Position numbers and translations under genes: made by a program. Positions 34,454 to 44,289 of a stretch of DNA of 55,962 nucleotides are shown in pieces (position 1 is the stretch's first letter; every line of letters starts with the position of its first letter). Source of the DNA: Cryomorphaceae bacterium (GTDB taxonomy: Bacteria > Bacteroidota > Bacteroidia > Flavobacteriales_D > SKUL01); assembly GCA_007695365.1 (NCBI GenBank), contig REDV01000060.1:1-55962 (forward strand). Direction: 5' to 3'. Below the pieces are notes generated by a model, which saw only the letters and a program-made list of their open reading frames with translations, was not told where the DNA came from and ran no database searches.

Positions 34454-35098
34454 ATGTCCGAAAATATTTATAACGTTGTAAACGAGAGCTATGGATTTAT
34501 TTTTGATCCTGAGCTTGTGCGTGAGATTGCTGAATCAGGCCAGCTGCTGGACGTGGAGTCCGGAGAATTGATTATGGATATCGGGCAATCCATCTCCCAC
34601 ATGCCTTTGCTTATAAAAGGCAGTATGAAGGTGATGCGTGAGGATCAGGAAGGTAAAGAACTGTTGCTCTACTTTCTTGAACGCGGCGATACCTGCACCA
34701 TGTCATTATCCTGCTGCCTTGGCAACAAAAAGAGTGAAATTCGGGCCATTGCAGAAGAACCTACCCGGCTGGTAATGATTCCAGTAGACAAAATGGACGA
34801 GTGGTTGCAGCGCTTTAAGAGCTGGCGCAATTTCATTTTCGACTCCTACCAGATCAGACTTAACGAATTGATGGAAACGCTGGACAGCCTTGCGTTTATG
34901 CGCATGGACGAGCGCCTTGAGAAATACCTCCACGATCGCGTAAAACTGATGGGCGACACCACGGTGACCCATACACACCAGCAAATTGCCAACGACCTCA
35001 ACACCTCACGCGTAGTGGTGTCGCGCCTGTTGAAACAACTGGAACGTCAGGGTAAAATCAAGCTGGGCCGCAATAAGATTGAAGTGCTGAACTTCTAA
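34454..35098 (+). CDS. Crp/Fnr family transcriptional regulator
   Basis: 214 aa. The N-terminal cyclic-nucleotide-binding-type beta roll covers about 20-125 (GELIMDIGQSISHMPLLIKGSMKVM, LLLYFLERGDTCTMSLSCC), followed by a dimerisation helix and a C-terminal winged helix-turn-helix (about 170-208; THQQIANDLNTSRVVVSRLL). The beta roll has a paired cysteine CC but not the four-cysteine iron-sulfur pattern of Fnr, so oxygen sensing is not evident. The ligand is unknown. It stands alone between the divergent methyltransferase operon and convergent accC (9 bp away). Confidence 0.9.
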   Translation: MSENIYNVVNESYGFIFDPELVREIAESGQLLDVESGELIMDIGQSISHMPLLIKGSMKVMREDQEGKELLLYFLERGDTCTMSLSCCLGNKKSEIRAIAEEPTRLVMIPVDKMDEWLQRFKSWRNFIFDSYQIRLNELMETLDSLAFMRMDERLEKYLHDRVKLMGDTTVTHTHQQIANDLNTSRVVVSRLLKQLERQGKIKLGRNKIEVLNF

Positions 35099-35107
35099 AC
35101 CCCGGTT

Positions 35108-36454
35108 TTACTGGTAGTCTTTAATGTTGAAGGACTCCATAAACTTGGTGGTGTAATTGCCCGCCCGGAATTCCTCGTTCTTAAAGAGTGCCTGATGGAA
35201 AGGCACCGTGGTTTTGATACCCTCAATGATGTACTCATCGAGCGCGCGCTGCATTTTGAGGATTGCTTCCTCGCGTGTTTGCGCCACGGTAATGAGTTTG
35301 GAAATCATTGAATCGTAGTTAGGCGGAATGGTATAACCTGCGTACACGTGGGTGTCCAGTCTTATTCCGTGTCCTCCCGGCTCGTGGTAGTCGGTAATTT
35401 TACCGGGTGAAGGTCGGAAATCGTTGAAGGGATCTTCAGCGTTGATGCGGCATTGGATGGCGTGCATGGTTGGCTCGTAGTTTTTGCCTGAAATGGGAAT
35501 ACCCGCCGCAATTTTAATCTGCTCTTTGATCAGGTCATAGGTGATTACCTCTTCGGTAATGGTGTGCTCTACCTGGATTCGAGTGTTCATTTCCATGAAG
35601 TAGAAGTTTCGGTTCTTGTCAACCAAAAACTCTACGGTTCCCACACCTTCGTAATCTACCGCTGCAGCAGCTTTAATGGCCGCCTCTCCCATGGCTTTGC
35701 GCAAGGCTTTGGTCATAAACGGCGAGGGAGTTTCTTCCACCAGCTTTTGGTGACGGCGCTGAATGGAGCAATCCCGCTCGCTCATGTGGCAAAAGGTACC
35801 AAACTGATCACCTGCAATTTGTATTTCAATGTGGCGGGGTTCCTCCACAAACTTCTCCATGTACATTCCCGAATTGCCAAAAGCTGCCTGTGCTTCGCGC
35901 ATGGCTTTTTCGAGTGATTCTTCCAGTTCTTTTTCCTCCCAGATCACCTTCATGCCTTTTCCGCCCCCTCCGGCAGTGGCTTTGATCATTACGGGGTAGC
36001 CAATTTCCTTAGCCATTTTTTTGGCTTCTTTAAGGTCTTCAATCAACCCATCGGAGCCGGGTACGGTGGGCACCCCGGCCTTCTTCATGGTCATTTTGGC
36101 CGAGGCCTTGTCGCCCATGGATTCAATCTGCTCGGGTAGGGCACCGATAAACTTGATGTTGTTTTCCTGACAAACCCTGGAAAATTTGGCATTTTCAGAC
36201 AAGAAGCCGTATCCGGGGTGTATGGCATCTGAGTTGGTGATCTCAGCAGCGGCAATAATGCTCGGAATCTTGAGGTAGGATTCAGAGCTGGGTGCCGGGC
36301 CAATGCATACTGCTTCGTCGGCAAAACGCACGTGGAGACTATCGGCATCGGCTTTTGAGTAAACGGCTACCGTTTTGATTCCCATTTCCTTGCATGTACG
36401 AATGACGCGCAGGGCTATTTCGCCGCGATTGGCTATGAGGATTTTCTTAAACAT
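35108..36454 (-). CDS. accC: Acetyl-CoA carboxylase biotin carboxylase subunit
   Basis: ATP-dependent carboxylation of biotin on the carrier protein, the first half of malonyl-CoA synthesis. 448 aa, normal length. It has the N-terminal [20 protein letters not shown], the glycine-rich ATP-grasp loop [12 protein letters not shown], the catalytic [16 protein letters not shown] and [16 protein letters not shown]. Last gene of DUF177-rpmF-fabH-accB-accC, 28 bp after accB. Its coupling with accB and fabH supports the fatty-acid role over an acyl-CoA catabolic carboxylase. Confidence 0.95.
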   Translation of the reverse strand: MFKKILIANRGEIALRVIRTCKEMGIKTVAVYSKADADSLHVRFADEAVCIGPAPSSESYLKIPSIIAAAEITNSDAIHPGYGFLSENAKFSRVCQENNIKFIGALPEQIESMGDKASAKMTMKKAGVPTVPGSDGLIEDLKEAKKMAKEIGYPVMIKATAGGGGKGMKVIWEEKELEESLEKAMREAQAAFGNSGMYMEKFVEEPRHIEIQIAGDQFGTFCHMSERDCSIQRRHQKLVEETPSPFMTKALRKAMGEAAIKAAAAVDYEGVGTVEFLVDKNRNFYFMEMNTRIQVEHTITEEVITYDLIKEQIKIAAGIPISGKNYEPTMHAIQCRINAEDPFNDFRPSPGKITDYHEPGGHGIRLDTHVYAGYTIPPNYDSMISKLITVAQTREEAILKMQRALDEYIIEGIKTTVPFHQALFKNEEFRAGNYTTKFMESFNIKDYQ

Positions 36455-36482
36455 GGACGAATGCTTTTTAAGCGGTTAGCAA

Positions 36483-36992
36483 TCAGGAAGGGTCAACCAA
36501 AAACAATGGCTGATCGTACTCTACCGGTGATGAATCATCCACCAGCACCTTTACAATCTTTCCGCTCACCTCCGATTCTATTTCGTTGAAGAGCTTCATG
36601 GCCTCGATGATGCAAATCACCTTACCTTCTTTTACAGAATCACCCACATTTACAAATGCATCCTTATCGGGCGATGGGGAGCGGTAAAAGGTTCCGATCA
36701 TCGGCGACTTGATGGTTACGTATTTGGAATCTTCCGCGGGCGCCTTGGGTGCTTCCGCGGCAGGTGCCGGAGTGGGCGCCGGGGCCGCGGCTGCAGCAGG
36801 TTGCGGAGCCTGCATCATTTGCTGCGGCATGGGGTGCATGTACTGTGGCATGGCTTCCTGGGCACCGCCACGGGTTCTCTTTTCCTTGTCGGATTTGATA
36901 ATGATCTTGAAGTCCTTCTGTTCTATCTGAACTTCGCTCACACCCGATTTCGACACAAACTTAATCAGGTCCTGGATTTCTTCTAACTTCAT
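36483..36992 (-). CDS. accB: Acetyl-CoA carboxylase biotin carboxyl carrier protein
   Basis: Carries biotin between the carboxylase and carboxyltransferase centres. 169 aa: an N-terminal helical region (about 1-45), a Met/Gln/Pro/Ala-rich flexible linker (about 46-88) and the biotinyl domain, with the biotinylated lysine K133 in [23 protein letters not shown] is also diagnostic. It starts at ATG 36992, 30 bp after fabH and 28 bp before accC. Confidence 0.96.
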   Translation of the reverse strand: MKLEEIQDLIKFVSKSGVSEVQIEQKDFKIIIKSDKEKRTRGGAQEAMPQYMHPMPQQMMQAPQPAAAAAPAPTPAPAAEAPKAPAEDSKYVTIKSPMIGTFYRSPSPDKDAFVNVGDSVKEGKVICIIEAMKLFNEIESEVSGKIVKVLVDDSSPVEYDQPLFLVDPS

Positions 36993-37022
36993 TTTCGCTG
37001 TGTTATATCGTTCTTAATTGGG

Positions 37023-38024
37023 TTATTGAGGTGTGTCGTAAGCCCATTTTACGAGCACGGCACCCCATGTAAAACCTCCGCCAAAGGCTGAGAGGATAAT
37101 ATTATCTCCGCGTTTGAGTTGCGGTTCCCATTCCCATAAACAAAGCGGAATGGTACCTGCTGTTGTGTTTCCGTAGCGTTGAATGTTAATCATCACCTTG
37201 GACGTATCGAGCCCCATACGCTGGGCAGTGGCGTCAATAATGCGCAGATTGGCCTGGTGCGGAACCAGCCATGCCACATCATCACTGGTGAGGTTGTTGC
37301 GCTCCATGATTTCCACCGACACATCGGCCATGCGGGTTACTGCAAACTTGAACACGTGTTTGCCTTCCTGATAAACGTAATGTTCTTTGGCATCAATGGT
37401 TTCATGCGAAGCCGGCTTCACCGAACCGCCAGCTTTTTGGTGCAGATGCACAAACCCCGAGCCATCGCTGTACAACCTGGAATCAATGATACCATGACTG
37501 GTTTCGTCGGGTTCCAGCAGCACTGCTCCGGCACCATCGCCAAAAATGATACAGGTTGCACGATCGGTGTAGTCAATGATTGACGACATTTTATCTGCTC
37601 CCACCACCACAACTTTCTTGTACTTGCCCGATTCAATAAACTTTGAGCCTGTTTCGAGGGCGTACAAAAAGCCGGAGCAGGCCGCCATGATGTCGAAACT
37701 CCAACTGTTTACTGCTCCTACCTTATCGGCGATGAGATTGGCTGTTGCAGGAAACTGGTGGTCGGGGGTAACCGTTGCACAGATCAGAACATCAATCTCT
37801 GCGGGGTCGATATTTTTCTTTTCGCACAGCCTCCTGACGGCCTCGGCACCCATGTCGGAAGTTCCTTTTCCCGGCTCTTTCAGAATTCTACGCTCTATGA
37901 TTCCGGTTCGCGATTGTATCCACTCATCGTTGGTATCCACCATTTTTTCGAGCTCCTCATTGTTGAGGACATACTCGGGAACGTATCCCTGAACGGCGGT
38001 AATGGCGGCAGTCAATTTCGACAT
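37023..38024 (-). CDS. fabH: 3-oxoacyl-[ACP] synthase III
   Basis: Condenses acetyl-CoA with malonyl-ACP to start fatty-acid synthesis. 333 aa from ATG 38024; an ATG two codons upstream is equally possible. The catalytic triad is visible: Cys in [14 protein letters not shown] (about 116), His in VPHQANLRI (about 256) and Asn in [10 protein letters not shown] (about 286). The start [17 protein letters not shown] and the RTGI segment are typical. A hairpin (38044-38066) lies just 20 bp before the start codon, separating it from rpmF. Confidence 0.96.
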   Translation of the reverse strand: MSKLTAAITAVQGYVPEYVLNNEELEKMVDTNDEWIQSRTGIIERRILKEPGKGTSDMGAEAVRRLCEKKNIDPAEIDVLICATVTPDHQFPATANLIADKVGAVNSWSFDIMAACSGFLYALETGSKFIESGKYKKVVVVGADKMSSIIDYTDRATCIIFGDGAGAVLLEPDETSHGIIDSRLYSDGSGFVHLHQKAGGSVKPASHETIDAKEHYVYQEGKHVFKFAVTRMADVSVEIMERNNLTSDDVAWLVPHQANLRIIDATAQRMGLDTSKVMINIQRYGNTTAGTIPLCLWEWEPQLKRGDNIILSAFGGGFTWGAVLVKWAYDTPQ

Positions 38025-38039
38025 AGGCATGGGGCAATA

Positions 38040-38066
38040 AGAAAGCCGCGCTCTTTGAACGCGGCT
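38040..38066 (-). terminator. Hairpin between rpmF and fabH (weak terminator or attenuator)
   Basis: Read on the minus strand, AGCCGCG (38066-38060) pairs with CGCGGCT (38050-38044) across a 9-nt loop and is followed by TTCTTATT. The T-run is imperfect and the fabH ATG is 20 nt away, so it could attenuate transcription or affect fabH translation. Confidence 0.5.
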
Positions 38067-38184
38067 GCTAAGATATGTGATACGATTTAATTTCGGCTAT
38101 ATCTTCCGAATAAGACCCCTGCCAACTCTGCTAAAGAATGTAAAAACAAGGATTTTGCAGGGACACTAAGCTTGCAAAAGCAGC

Positions 38185-38370
38185 CTAGGCATTGGTGTCA
38201 ATCACCACCTGACCTTTGTAGTACATTTTGCCTTCGTACCAATAAGCACGATGAAACTGGTGAGGTTCGCCGGTTACTTTGCAAAGTGCCACAACAGGAG
38301 CGGTTGCTTTGTCGTGTGTTCGTCTTTTGTCCCGTCGGGTAGTGGATTGTCTTCGTTTGGGATGTGCCAT
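38185..38370 (-). CDS. rpmF: 50S ribosomal protein L32
   Basis: 61-aa basic ribosomal protein of the large subunit. It starts [19 protein letters not shown]. Instead of the two CxxC zinc-ribbon pairs it has [22 protein letters not shown], the form found in Flavobacteriia, so the missing cysteines reflect lineage rather than decay. It is 16 bp downstream of the DUF177 gene, the classical yceD-rpmF pairing placed before fatty-acid genes. Confidence 0.95.
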   Translation of the reverse strand: MAHPKRRQSTTRRDKRRTHDKATAPVVALCKVTGEPHQFHRAYWYEGKMYYKGQVVIDTNA

Positions 38371-38386
38371 GACCGTATCTCTTTTT

Positions 38387-38899
38387 TTAGTTCAATGAAT
38401 TCAAATCTGTCAGTTTGCTCCACCTAGGGTCTACATCATCATTCTTTGCATTGAGTTCGTCCAGAAGCCTCAAAGCCTCCTCGTTGCATTGGCCATCTTC
38501 GTGCACATTTCTGCGCGGAATGGCCAGCACAATCAACTCGTAAATGAAGGGAGCCATGTCTATTTCATACGCGTTGTGCGGAATAAACACCAGGTCATCT
38601 GAAGTTTCATCACCGGGATTGCCGTATTTCACAATCAGCTTTTTATCCCAGCTTACTGAAAAATCCAACGGGTCACCACATCGGTCACATACACCGCGGA
38701 TAACACCCGTACCGGAAAAGTCAAACTCCATCAAGGTGCTCTTCTTTTCCAGTTTCAGCGAAACTTCAAAGTTACCCTGCTCTACCAGGCTACCTTCAAT
38801 TGATGCAAAGAACGTGTCGTTTACCTCAAATTCGTAGTGGTGCAAACCCTCTTTCAGTCCTTCAAACTGAATGATATAAGTGCGTTTCCAATTCACCAC
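38387..38899 (-). CDS. DUF177/YceD family protein
   Basis: About 170 aa. The YceD family lies upstream of rpmF across bacteria and has been linked to 23S rRNA or ribosome assembly. CDRCGDPL (a zinc-binding-like CxxC near the middle) and the acidic [30 protein letters not shown] segment are diagnostic. No ATG is available: I chose GTG 38899 ([18 protein letters not shown]). The upstream TTG at 38932 overlaps a -7 box and would precede the transcript. Start confidence is moderate; family assignment is good. Confidence 0.85.
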   Translation of the reverse strand: MVNWKRTYIIQFEGLKEGLHHYEFEVNDTFFASIEGSLVEQGNFEVSLKLEKKSTLMEFDFSGTGVIRGVCDRCGDPLDFSVSWDKKLIVKYGNPGDETSDDLVFIPHNAYEIDMAPFIYELIVLAIPRRNVHEDGQCNEEALRLLDELNAKNDDVDPRWSKLTDLNSLN

Positions 38900-38929
38900 G
38901 ATTTCAATTAACGGCTCGCAAAAGGAGCG

Positions 38930-38959
38930 CAAATGTACGAAAAAGACCTATAGCCGAAA
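38930..38959 (-). promoter_or_regulatory. Promoter of the DUF177-rpmF-fabH-accBC operon
   Basis: On the minus strand TACATTTG (38937-38930) is a full TAnnTTTG match. A T-rich -33 region (TTTT) lies 19 nt upstream. Transcription would begin near 38922, about 23 nt before the chosen GTG start. Confidence 0.5.
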
Positions 38960-38962
38960 AAA

Positions 38963-40024
38963 TTACCTTGCCTTTTTTTCATTGGTGGATCGGGCCTCGA
39001 GCGGGTTGGCCGTCATTTCGCGGTATTCCCGTCGCCAGTTGTAAATATCGCAGGCGGCATAAACCGCTGCACGAAAGCTGTTTGAACTTGCCTCATTCTT
39101 TCCGGCGATATCCATGGCAGGGCCGTGATCGGGTGATGTACGCACGATTGGAAGCCCGGCCGTAAAGTTCACCCCGCTCTCAAAAGCCAATGCCTTGAAA
39201 GGCGCCAGCCCCTGGTCGTGGTACATGGCAAGCACGGCATCGAAATGCTTGTGCTGCCCCGTTCCGAAGAATCCGTCGGAGCCGTATGGACCATAGGCGT
39301 AGTTGCCCTGAGACTGAAATGCAGCAATGGCGGGTTCAATAATGCGCTGCTCTTCGTCGCCAAGCAACCCGTCATCACCTGCGTGCGGATTGAGCCCCAG
39401 CACGGCAATGCGCGGTTTCACAATGCCAAAATCGCGTATCATGGATTGTTGGAGCAGGTCGAGTTTTTGAAGAATCAGGTCTTTACTCAGTTTACCTGCC
39501 ACATCTTTCAGCGGCAAATGACCCGTTGCCACAGCCACGCGCAGACCCTCGCCAATCATCAGCATCAAGACTTTGTCTGTGTTGCTGTAGTGCGCCAGGT
39601 ATTCGGTTTGCCCCGGAAACGGAAATTCCTTTGACTGCACATTTTTCTTGTTGATGGGCGCCGTCACGAGCACGTCGCACTTATTGGAGGCCAGATCTTC
39701 GGTAGCCGCCACCAGCGATTTCAATGCCAGTGAGCCCGATGTTTCATTGGCCTCGCCAAAACTCACCCGGATTTCATCATCCGTGATATTGACAATGTTC
39801 ACTTTTCGGTTCACTGCCTCATCCGCACTTTGCACCTCGTTGAGCACAACATCTCCCATACCTAGCGCCTTGCGATGAAAGTTCATGACCCGTGTGGAGC
39901 CATAGATAATGGGCGTGCAAAAGGCCAGCATACGCTGGTCTGCAAAGGTTTTTAAGATGACTTCAGGGCCCACTCCGTTGCAGTCGCCCATGCTGATTCC
40001 TACCTTTATTCGTTTGGCTGCCAT
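38963..40024 (-). CDS. pdxA: 4-hydroxythreonine-4-phosphate dehydrogenase
   Basis: NAD-dependent step of the DXP-dependent pyridoxal phosphate pathway. 353 aa. It has VGISMGDCNGVGPEVILK at the start, VTAPINKKN, FPGQTEYLAHYS (substrate-binding), LNPHAGDDGLLGDEE (metal-binding His/Asp), AMYHDQGLAPFK and the closing RTSPDHGPAMDIAGKNEA. It starts at ATG 40024 and overlaps the aminopeptidase gene upstream by 19 bp, so the two are co-transcribed. It ends just before the promoter of the DUF177 operon. Confidence 0.96.
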   Translation of the reverse strand: MAAKRIKVGISMGDCNGVGPEVILKTFADQRMLAFCTPIIYGSTRVMNFHRKALGMGDVVLNEVQSADEAVNRKVNIVNITDDEIRVSFGEANETSGSLALKSLVAATEDLASNKCDVLVTAPINKKNVQSKEFPFPGQTEYLAHYSNTDKVLMLMIGEGLRVAVATGHLPLKDVAGKLSKDLILQKLDLLQQSMIRDFGIVKPRIAVLGLNPHAGDDGLLGDEEQRIIEPAIAAFQSQGNYAYGPYGSDGFFGTGQHKHFDAVLAMYHDQGLAPFKALAFESGVNFTAGLPIVRTSPDHGPAMDIAGKNEASSNSFRAAVYAACDIYNWRREYREMTANPLEARSTNEKKAR

Positions 40025-41430
40025 TGCTTGTAGTGCTTCAAAAAATGATACAATAATCGGACGCCCGATCCTGTGGCCCCTTTTGGACGGTAGTGACTGG
40101 CGCTATCGAGAAAAGCCGGTCCGGCAATATCCAGATGCACCCAGGGGTATGCGGTAAAATGCTCCAGAAATTTTCCGGCGGTTTGCGCTCCGGCATTGGC
40201 CCCACCAAGGTTTTTGAGGTCTGCGATATCTGAGTCGAGCTCCTTTCGGTATTCCTTCCAAAGCGGCAATTCAACGAGGCGCTCGTACACGGCTTCACCC
40301 GATTGAGAGAGTGCCTTGATGTGGGCTCCGGTATTTCCCATTACGGCTATTCCGTAGGTGCCGATGGCCCGCATGGCAGCACCGGTAAGGGTTGCGAGAT
40401 CAATCACCAACTCAGGGTCGTATTTTTGGGCAAAAGCCAAGGCATCGCCCAGTATCAAACGGCCCTCGGCGTCGGTATTCATCACCTCCACGGTGGTTTT
40501 ATTGAACATGGTAATCACATCGCCGGGCGCAACGGCATTCCCTCCAGGGCGGTTGTCGGTTGCGGGAATCAGTCCGATGATGTGCACAGGTAAGTTATTG
40601 GCTGCGGCTGCCATGACGGCTCCGGCTACAGCTGCAGCTCCGGCCATATCGCTCTTCATCACATCCATGGAGTTGGCGGTTGGCTTGAGGCTCAAACCTC
40701 CGGTGTCGTACACAATACCCTTACCCACCAGCACGATGGGCTTGACGTTGAGGGCGTCCTGGGGTTTCCATGTAAGGATTCCAAAGGCCGGAGGATCCAG
40801 GCTTCCCTTGTTTACTCCCAGCAAGCCCCCCATAGCGAGGCTCTCTATCTGTTTCTTTTCAAGCACCTCCATGCTCACACCCAAAGGACATACCTGCTCG
40901 CGGATTTGCTCCATAAACAAAGATGCCGATTGGTGAGAATGCGGTCTGTTCACCAAATCGCGGGTAACGTGTACCGCGCGAACCAGCTCCTCCATTTCAC
41001 GGTAACCATCGTGCAATTCCTCAGGAATCATCAATCTGATTTCCTGAAGCTTATTGGCTTTTTTGTCTGTTTTCGAAAAAAGCTCGAGGTATTGGTAGGA
41101 GGCGAGCATCAGCCCTTCAAGCATGGCGAAAAATTGCTCCGCGCTGCCCGCTTCCATTCGGACATCTGCAGCACTTATTTTTTTCTCTTCCAAACACTTG
41201 AACAATTGCACACCCCTCTCACGCGAGCTTTCCTGGTTGCCGGCCAGTTGCACCATTACAACACAGTAGTCATCGCGTTGCAGTTCGATGATGGTGTGCT
41301 CCGCATGCAGCGCGTTGCTCAGGCGCAACGACTCCCTTTCGGAAAGCGTTAAGAACGCCGGAAAGCTCTCACCTTCAAAAGGCACAATCAGAGTATCGGC
41401 GGATGTTTGATGGGTTAGAACAGACTTCAT
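40006..41430 (-). CDS. Leucyl aminopeptidase (M17 family)
   Basis: Dinuclear-metal cytosolic exopeptidase that removes N-terminal residues from peptides. 474 aa from ATG 41430; longer starts (41448, or TTG 41505) overlap the -7 box. The N-terminal macro-like domain precedes a catalytic domain with VGKGIVYDTGGLSLKP (metal-binding Lys/Asp), MKSDMAGAAAV and the family signature NTDAEGRLIL near residue 317. VNRPHSHQSA is also typical. It is the first gene of a two-gene operon with pdxA. Confidence 0.93.
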   Translation of the reverse strand: MKSVLTHQTSADTLIVPFEGESFPAFLTLSERESLRLSNALHAEHTIIELQRDDYCVVMVQLAGNQESSRERGVQLFKCLEEKKISAADVRMEAGSAEQFFAMLEGLMLASYQYLELFSKTDKKANKLQEIRLMIPEELHDGYREMEELVRAVHVTRDLVNRPHSHQSASLFMEQIREQVCPLGVSMEVLEKKQIESLAMGGLLGVNKGSLDPPAFGILTWKPQDALNVKPIVLVGKGIVYDTGGLSLKPTANSMDVMKSDMAGAAAVAGAVMAAAANNLPVHIIGLIPATDNRPGGNAVAPGDVITMFNKTTVEVMNTDAEGRLILGDALAFAQKYDPELVIDLATLTGAAMRAIGTYGIAVMGNTGAHIKALSQSGEAVYERLVELPLWKEYRKELDSDIADLKNLGGANAGAQTAGKFLEHFTAYPWVHLDIAGPAFLDSASHYRPKGATGSGVRLLYHFLKHYKQWQPNE

Positions 41431-41454
41431 AGCGGACTGCAATAGCATAGCCGG

Positions 41455-41462
41455 CAAAGTTA
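41455..41462 (-). promoter_or_regulatory. Candidate -7 box of the aminopeptidase-pdxA operon
   Basis: On the minus strand TAACTTTG (41462-41455) matches TAnnTTTG and predicts a start about 18 nt before ATG 41430. No consensus -33 box was found at 19 nt. Confidence 0.4.
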
Positions 41463-41611
41463 ATCTTTTCGCGGAAAGCCCGTGCTGAGGCCATGTGCAA
41501 TGCAATAAGCCAAAAGGCGTTAATAGGGCGGGTAACTATGGCCTAAACCAAAGTCATTCAATACGTGTTTAAAATTTTCTACGTACTTTTATTCTCCAAT
41601 TTACCGACTGC

Positions 41612-44287
41612 ATGCGCTTAGTTATCCTTTTGCTGCTCAACCTCCTTCTCGTCCAATCGGCTTTGGCTACCCACAACCGCGCGGGTGAGATTACCTACAT
41701 GCACCTTTCGGGCAACACGTACGAAATAAAAATTACCACCTATACGAAGCTGAGTGCACCTGCAGACAGGCCTTATCTCTTCATTAAATATGGAGACGGG
41801 AGTCCTATTGACAGCATATTTCGGCAGCCGCCCATTGACGACATTGCCAATGATATTCGCACCAATGTGTACATCAAGAACCACACCTACCCCGGCCCCG
41901 GGGTTTACACCCTTTGTGTAGAAGACCCCAACCGCATTCAGGACATTGTTAATCTCGGGGGAACGGGGTCTGTGAACATTGTTTTTGCGTTGGAAACTAC
42001 GCTGCATATCAACCCCTTGATGGGGGTAAACTCCTCTGCGCAGCTCACCGAACCACCTTTAGACGACGCCTGTGTGGGCCAGGTTTTTCAACATAACCCG
42101 GGCGCATGGGATCCGGATGGTGATTCCCTTCACTTTCAATTGGCGCCTCCTTTGGGGCCGGAAGGTGTGCCGCTGGATCAGGGGCCGCAAGCAGTTTATG
42201 TGAGCCCGTCGGACATTGTTCCCGGACTCGACAACAACATCAGCATTGACCCGGTAACGGGCACCCTCACCTGGGACTCTCCTCAGCAAATCGGTATTTA
42301 CAACATCGCCATTCTGATTACCGAGTACCGCCCCAATCCCATCACGGGCGAACCCCAGGTGGTGGGCACGGTGCTGCGCGATATGCAGATCTTTGTGTTG
42401 GTGTGCTCCAACAACCCGCCCCAAATACAACCAGTTCCAAACTTTTGTGTGGAAGCTGGATCCAATATCAACTTCCAGGTGGTTGCCAGCGACCCCAACG
42501 GCGACCAGATAACCCTTACCGCCAGCGGACTTCCGTTTGAGGTTTCCTCCAGTCCTGCCTCCTACAACCAGATTTTCCCGTCGAACAACGCCACCTTTAA
42601 CTGGAACACCAACTGCAGTCATGTGCGTTTAGCCCCCTATCAAGTGGTGTTTAAAGCCCTGGACAACAACCCGAATATACCGCTTGCTTCCTTTGAAACG
42701 TCCACCATCACCATTGTGGCCCCTGCTCCACAAAACCCCACGGCAGAGCCTGCCCTCGGCGAGATTTTACTCAATTGGGATGTGAGTCCTTGCAACAATG
42801 CCATCGGCTACAAAATATACAGGCGGGCCGGTACCTTCGGGTTTGAACCTGGACCTTGCGAAACAGGTGTTCCGGCTTACACCGGTTACTCACTGCTCAC
42901 CACCCTGAGCGGACTCAATAACAACTCATACCTGGACAACAACGACATCAGTTTTGGCGTGAACTACTGCTACATGGTGATCGCTTACTTTGCCGACGGT
43001 GCAGAAAGCTACGCCTCAGTGGAGTTCTGCGCAGAAATTGCCGCTGAAATCCCGCTGATAACCCACAATAGTGTAGGAGCTACCAGCACCACCGCAGGTA
43101 TTGACACCGTGCGATGGCAACGTCCCTTTGACCTCGACACCAATCTGTTTGCAGGCCCCTATCAGTACAGGGTTTACCGCGGCGTCGGGTTCAGCAATGC
43201 CAACGATTTGATCCACACCGGCCCCGAAAGTGAGAGCCTATTAACTCTACCCGGAGAACACATTGTACAGAACCTCAATACAGAGGATCAAGCCTATACC
43301 TACCGCGTAGAATTGATGAATGATGGTGAATCGCTGGTTTTTTCAAGCGTGGCGTCTTCCATCTTCCTGAGCACCGAGCCCAGCGATGAACAACTCACAC
43401 TGAGCTGGCAGTTCAATCATCCATGGGTGAATTTCAATTACCGGGTGGAAATGTGGAACGATGCGCTGGATGAATGGCTGCTGATTGAAGAAACGGACGA
43501 AACATCTTTTGTGCACACAGGCCTTGTAAACGGCGATGAATACTGCTACCGGATTGTTGCCGAAGGCTCGTATTTTAACGAAGCCTTCCCTGATACGGTG
43601 ATTAATCTCAGCCAGGAAGTATGCGACGTACCCTTTGACAACGTACCTCCATGCCCACCTGAACTGACCGTGAGTTGTGGCGAGTGCAACAGCGAGACAG
43701 GTGAGCTCTCCCCCAACATCCTGGAATGGACCAATACCAACGACTGCGAGGACACAGATGATACCGAAGTGTACTACATCTATTTTACTCCTGTTGAAGG
43801 CGAAGAATTCATGCTCATTGATTCTGTTTTTGGCGCCGGCAACACGACCTATATCCATCAAAATAACAACTCAATAGCCGGTTGCTACCTGGTAACCGCG
43901 TTGGACTATGACTTTGTGAATGACCGCAGAAACGAGAGTGAGTTCAGCAATGAGATATGCTGCGATCAGGAATCCAAATACAAGTTGCCCAATGTGTTTA
44001 CGCCCAACAACGACGGTAAGAACGATTTCTTTCAGGCCTTTCAACCCTATTGCGGGGTAGAAAGCATAGACCTCGTGGTGTTTAACCGGTGGGGGCAGCC
44101 CGTGTTTCAATCAACCGACCCTGATTTCCAATGGGACGGATTCCACATGGACTCCGGTGTGATGGTTACAGATGGCGTGTATTTTTACACTTGTACTGTC
44201 AATACCTTGCGCAAAACTGGCATTGAAGCCATCTCGTTGAAAGGAAGTGTGACTGTGCTTGGAGGAAAAGACGTTAATTTCAACTGA
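41612..44287 (+). CDS. Large surface protein with fibronectin-like repeats and gliding-associated (type B) sorting domain
   Basis: 891 aa. Signal peptide 1-19 (ALAT), then a conserved module starting HNRAGEITYMHLSGN common in gliding-associated proteins. Ig/cadherin-like domains (about 260-360; DPNGDQITLTASGLPF) and fibronectin type III-like repeats (about 370-780) follow. The C-terminal CHU_C domain (about 795-891) has LPNVFTPNNDGKNDFFQ, VVFNRWGQPVFQS and SDGVYFY-like TDGVYFYTC. It is exported by SprA as a type B substrate and is probably an adhesin. ribE follows after 2 bp with a GTG start. Confidence 0.85.
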   Translation: MRLVILLLLNLLLVQSALATHNRAGEITYMHLSGNTYEIKITTYTKLSAPADRPYLFIKYGDGSPIDSIFRQPPIDDIANDIRTNVYIKNHTYPGPGVYTLCVEDPNRIQDIVNLGGTGSVNIVFALETTLHINPLMGVNSSAQLTEPPLDDACVGQVFQHNPGAWDPDGDSLHFQLAPPLGPEGVPLDQGPQAVYVSPSDIVPGLDNNISIDPVTGTLTWDSPQQIGIYNIAILITEYRPNPITGEPQVVGTVLRDMQIFVLVCSNNPPQIQPVPNFCVEAGSNINFQVVASDPNGDQITLTASGLPFEVSSSPASYNQIFPSNNATFNWNTNCSHVRLAPYQVVFKALDNNPNIPLASFETSTITIVAPAPQNPTAEPALGEILLNWDVSPCNNAIGYKIYRRAGTFGFEPGPCETGVPAYTGYSLLTTLSGLNNNSYLDNNDISFGVNYCYMVIAYFADGAESYASVEFCAEIAAEIPLITHNSVGATSTTAGIDTVRWQRPFDLDTNLFAGPYQYRVYRGVGFSNANDLIHTGPESESLLTLPGEHIVQNLNTEDQAYTYRVELMNDGESLVFSSVASSIFLSTEPSDEQLTLSWQFNHPWVNFNYRVEMWNDALDEWLLIEETDETSFVHTGLVNGDEYCYRIVAEGSYFNEAFPDTVINLSQEVCDVPFDNVPPCPPELTVSCGECNSETGELSPNILEWTNTNDCEDTDDTEVYYIYFTPVEGEEFMLIDSVFGAGNTTYIHQNNNSIAGCYLVTALDYDFVNDRRNESEFSNEICCDQESKYKLPNVFTPNNDGKNDFFQAFQPYCGVESIDLVVFNRWGQPVFQSTDPDFQWDGFHMDSGVMVTDGVYFYTCTVNTLRKTGIEAISLKGSVTVLGGKDVNFN

Positions 44288-44289
44288 TC

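Noticed and set aside
38185-38370. Loss of zinc-ribbon cysteines in L32 as a sign of decay
   Set aside because: The sequence after the single cysteine is the normal flavobacterial form of L32, so it is a lineage trait.
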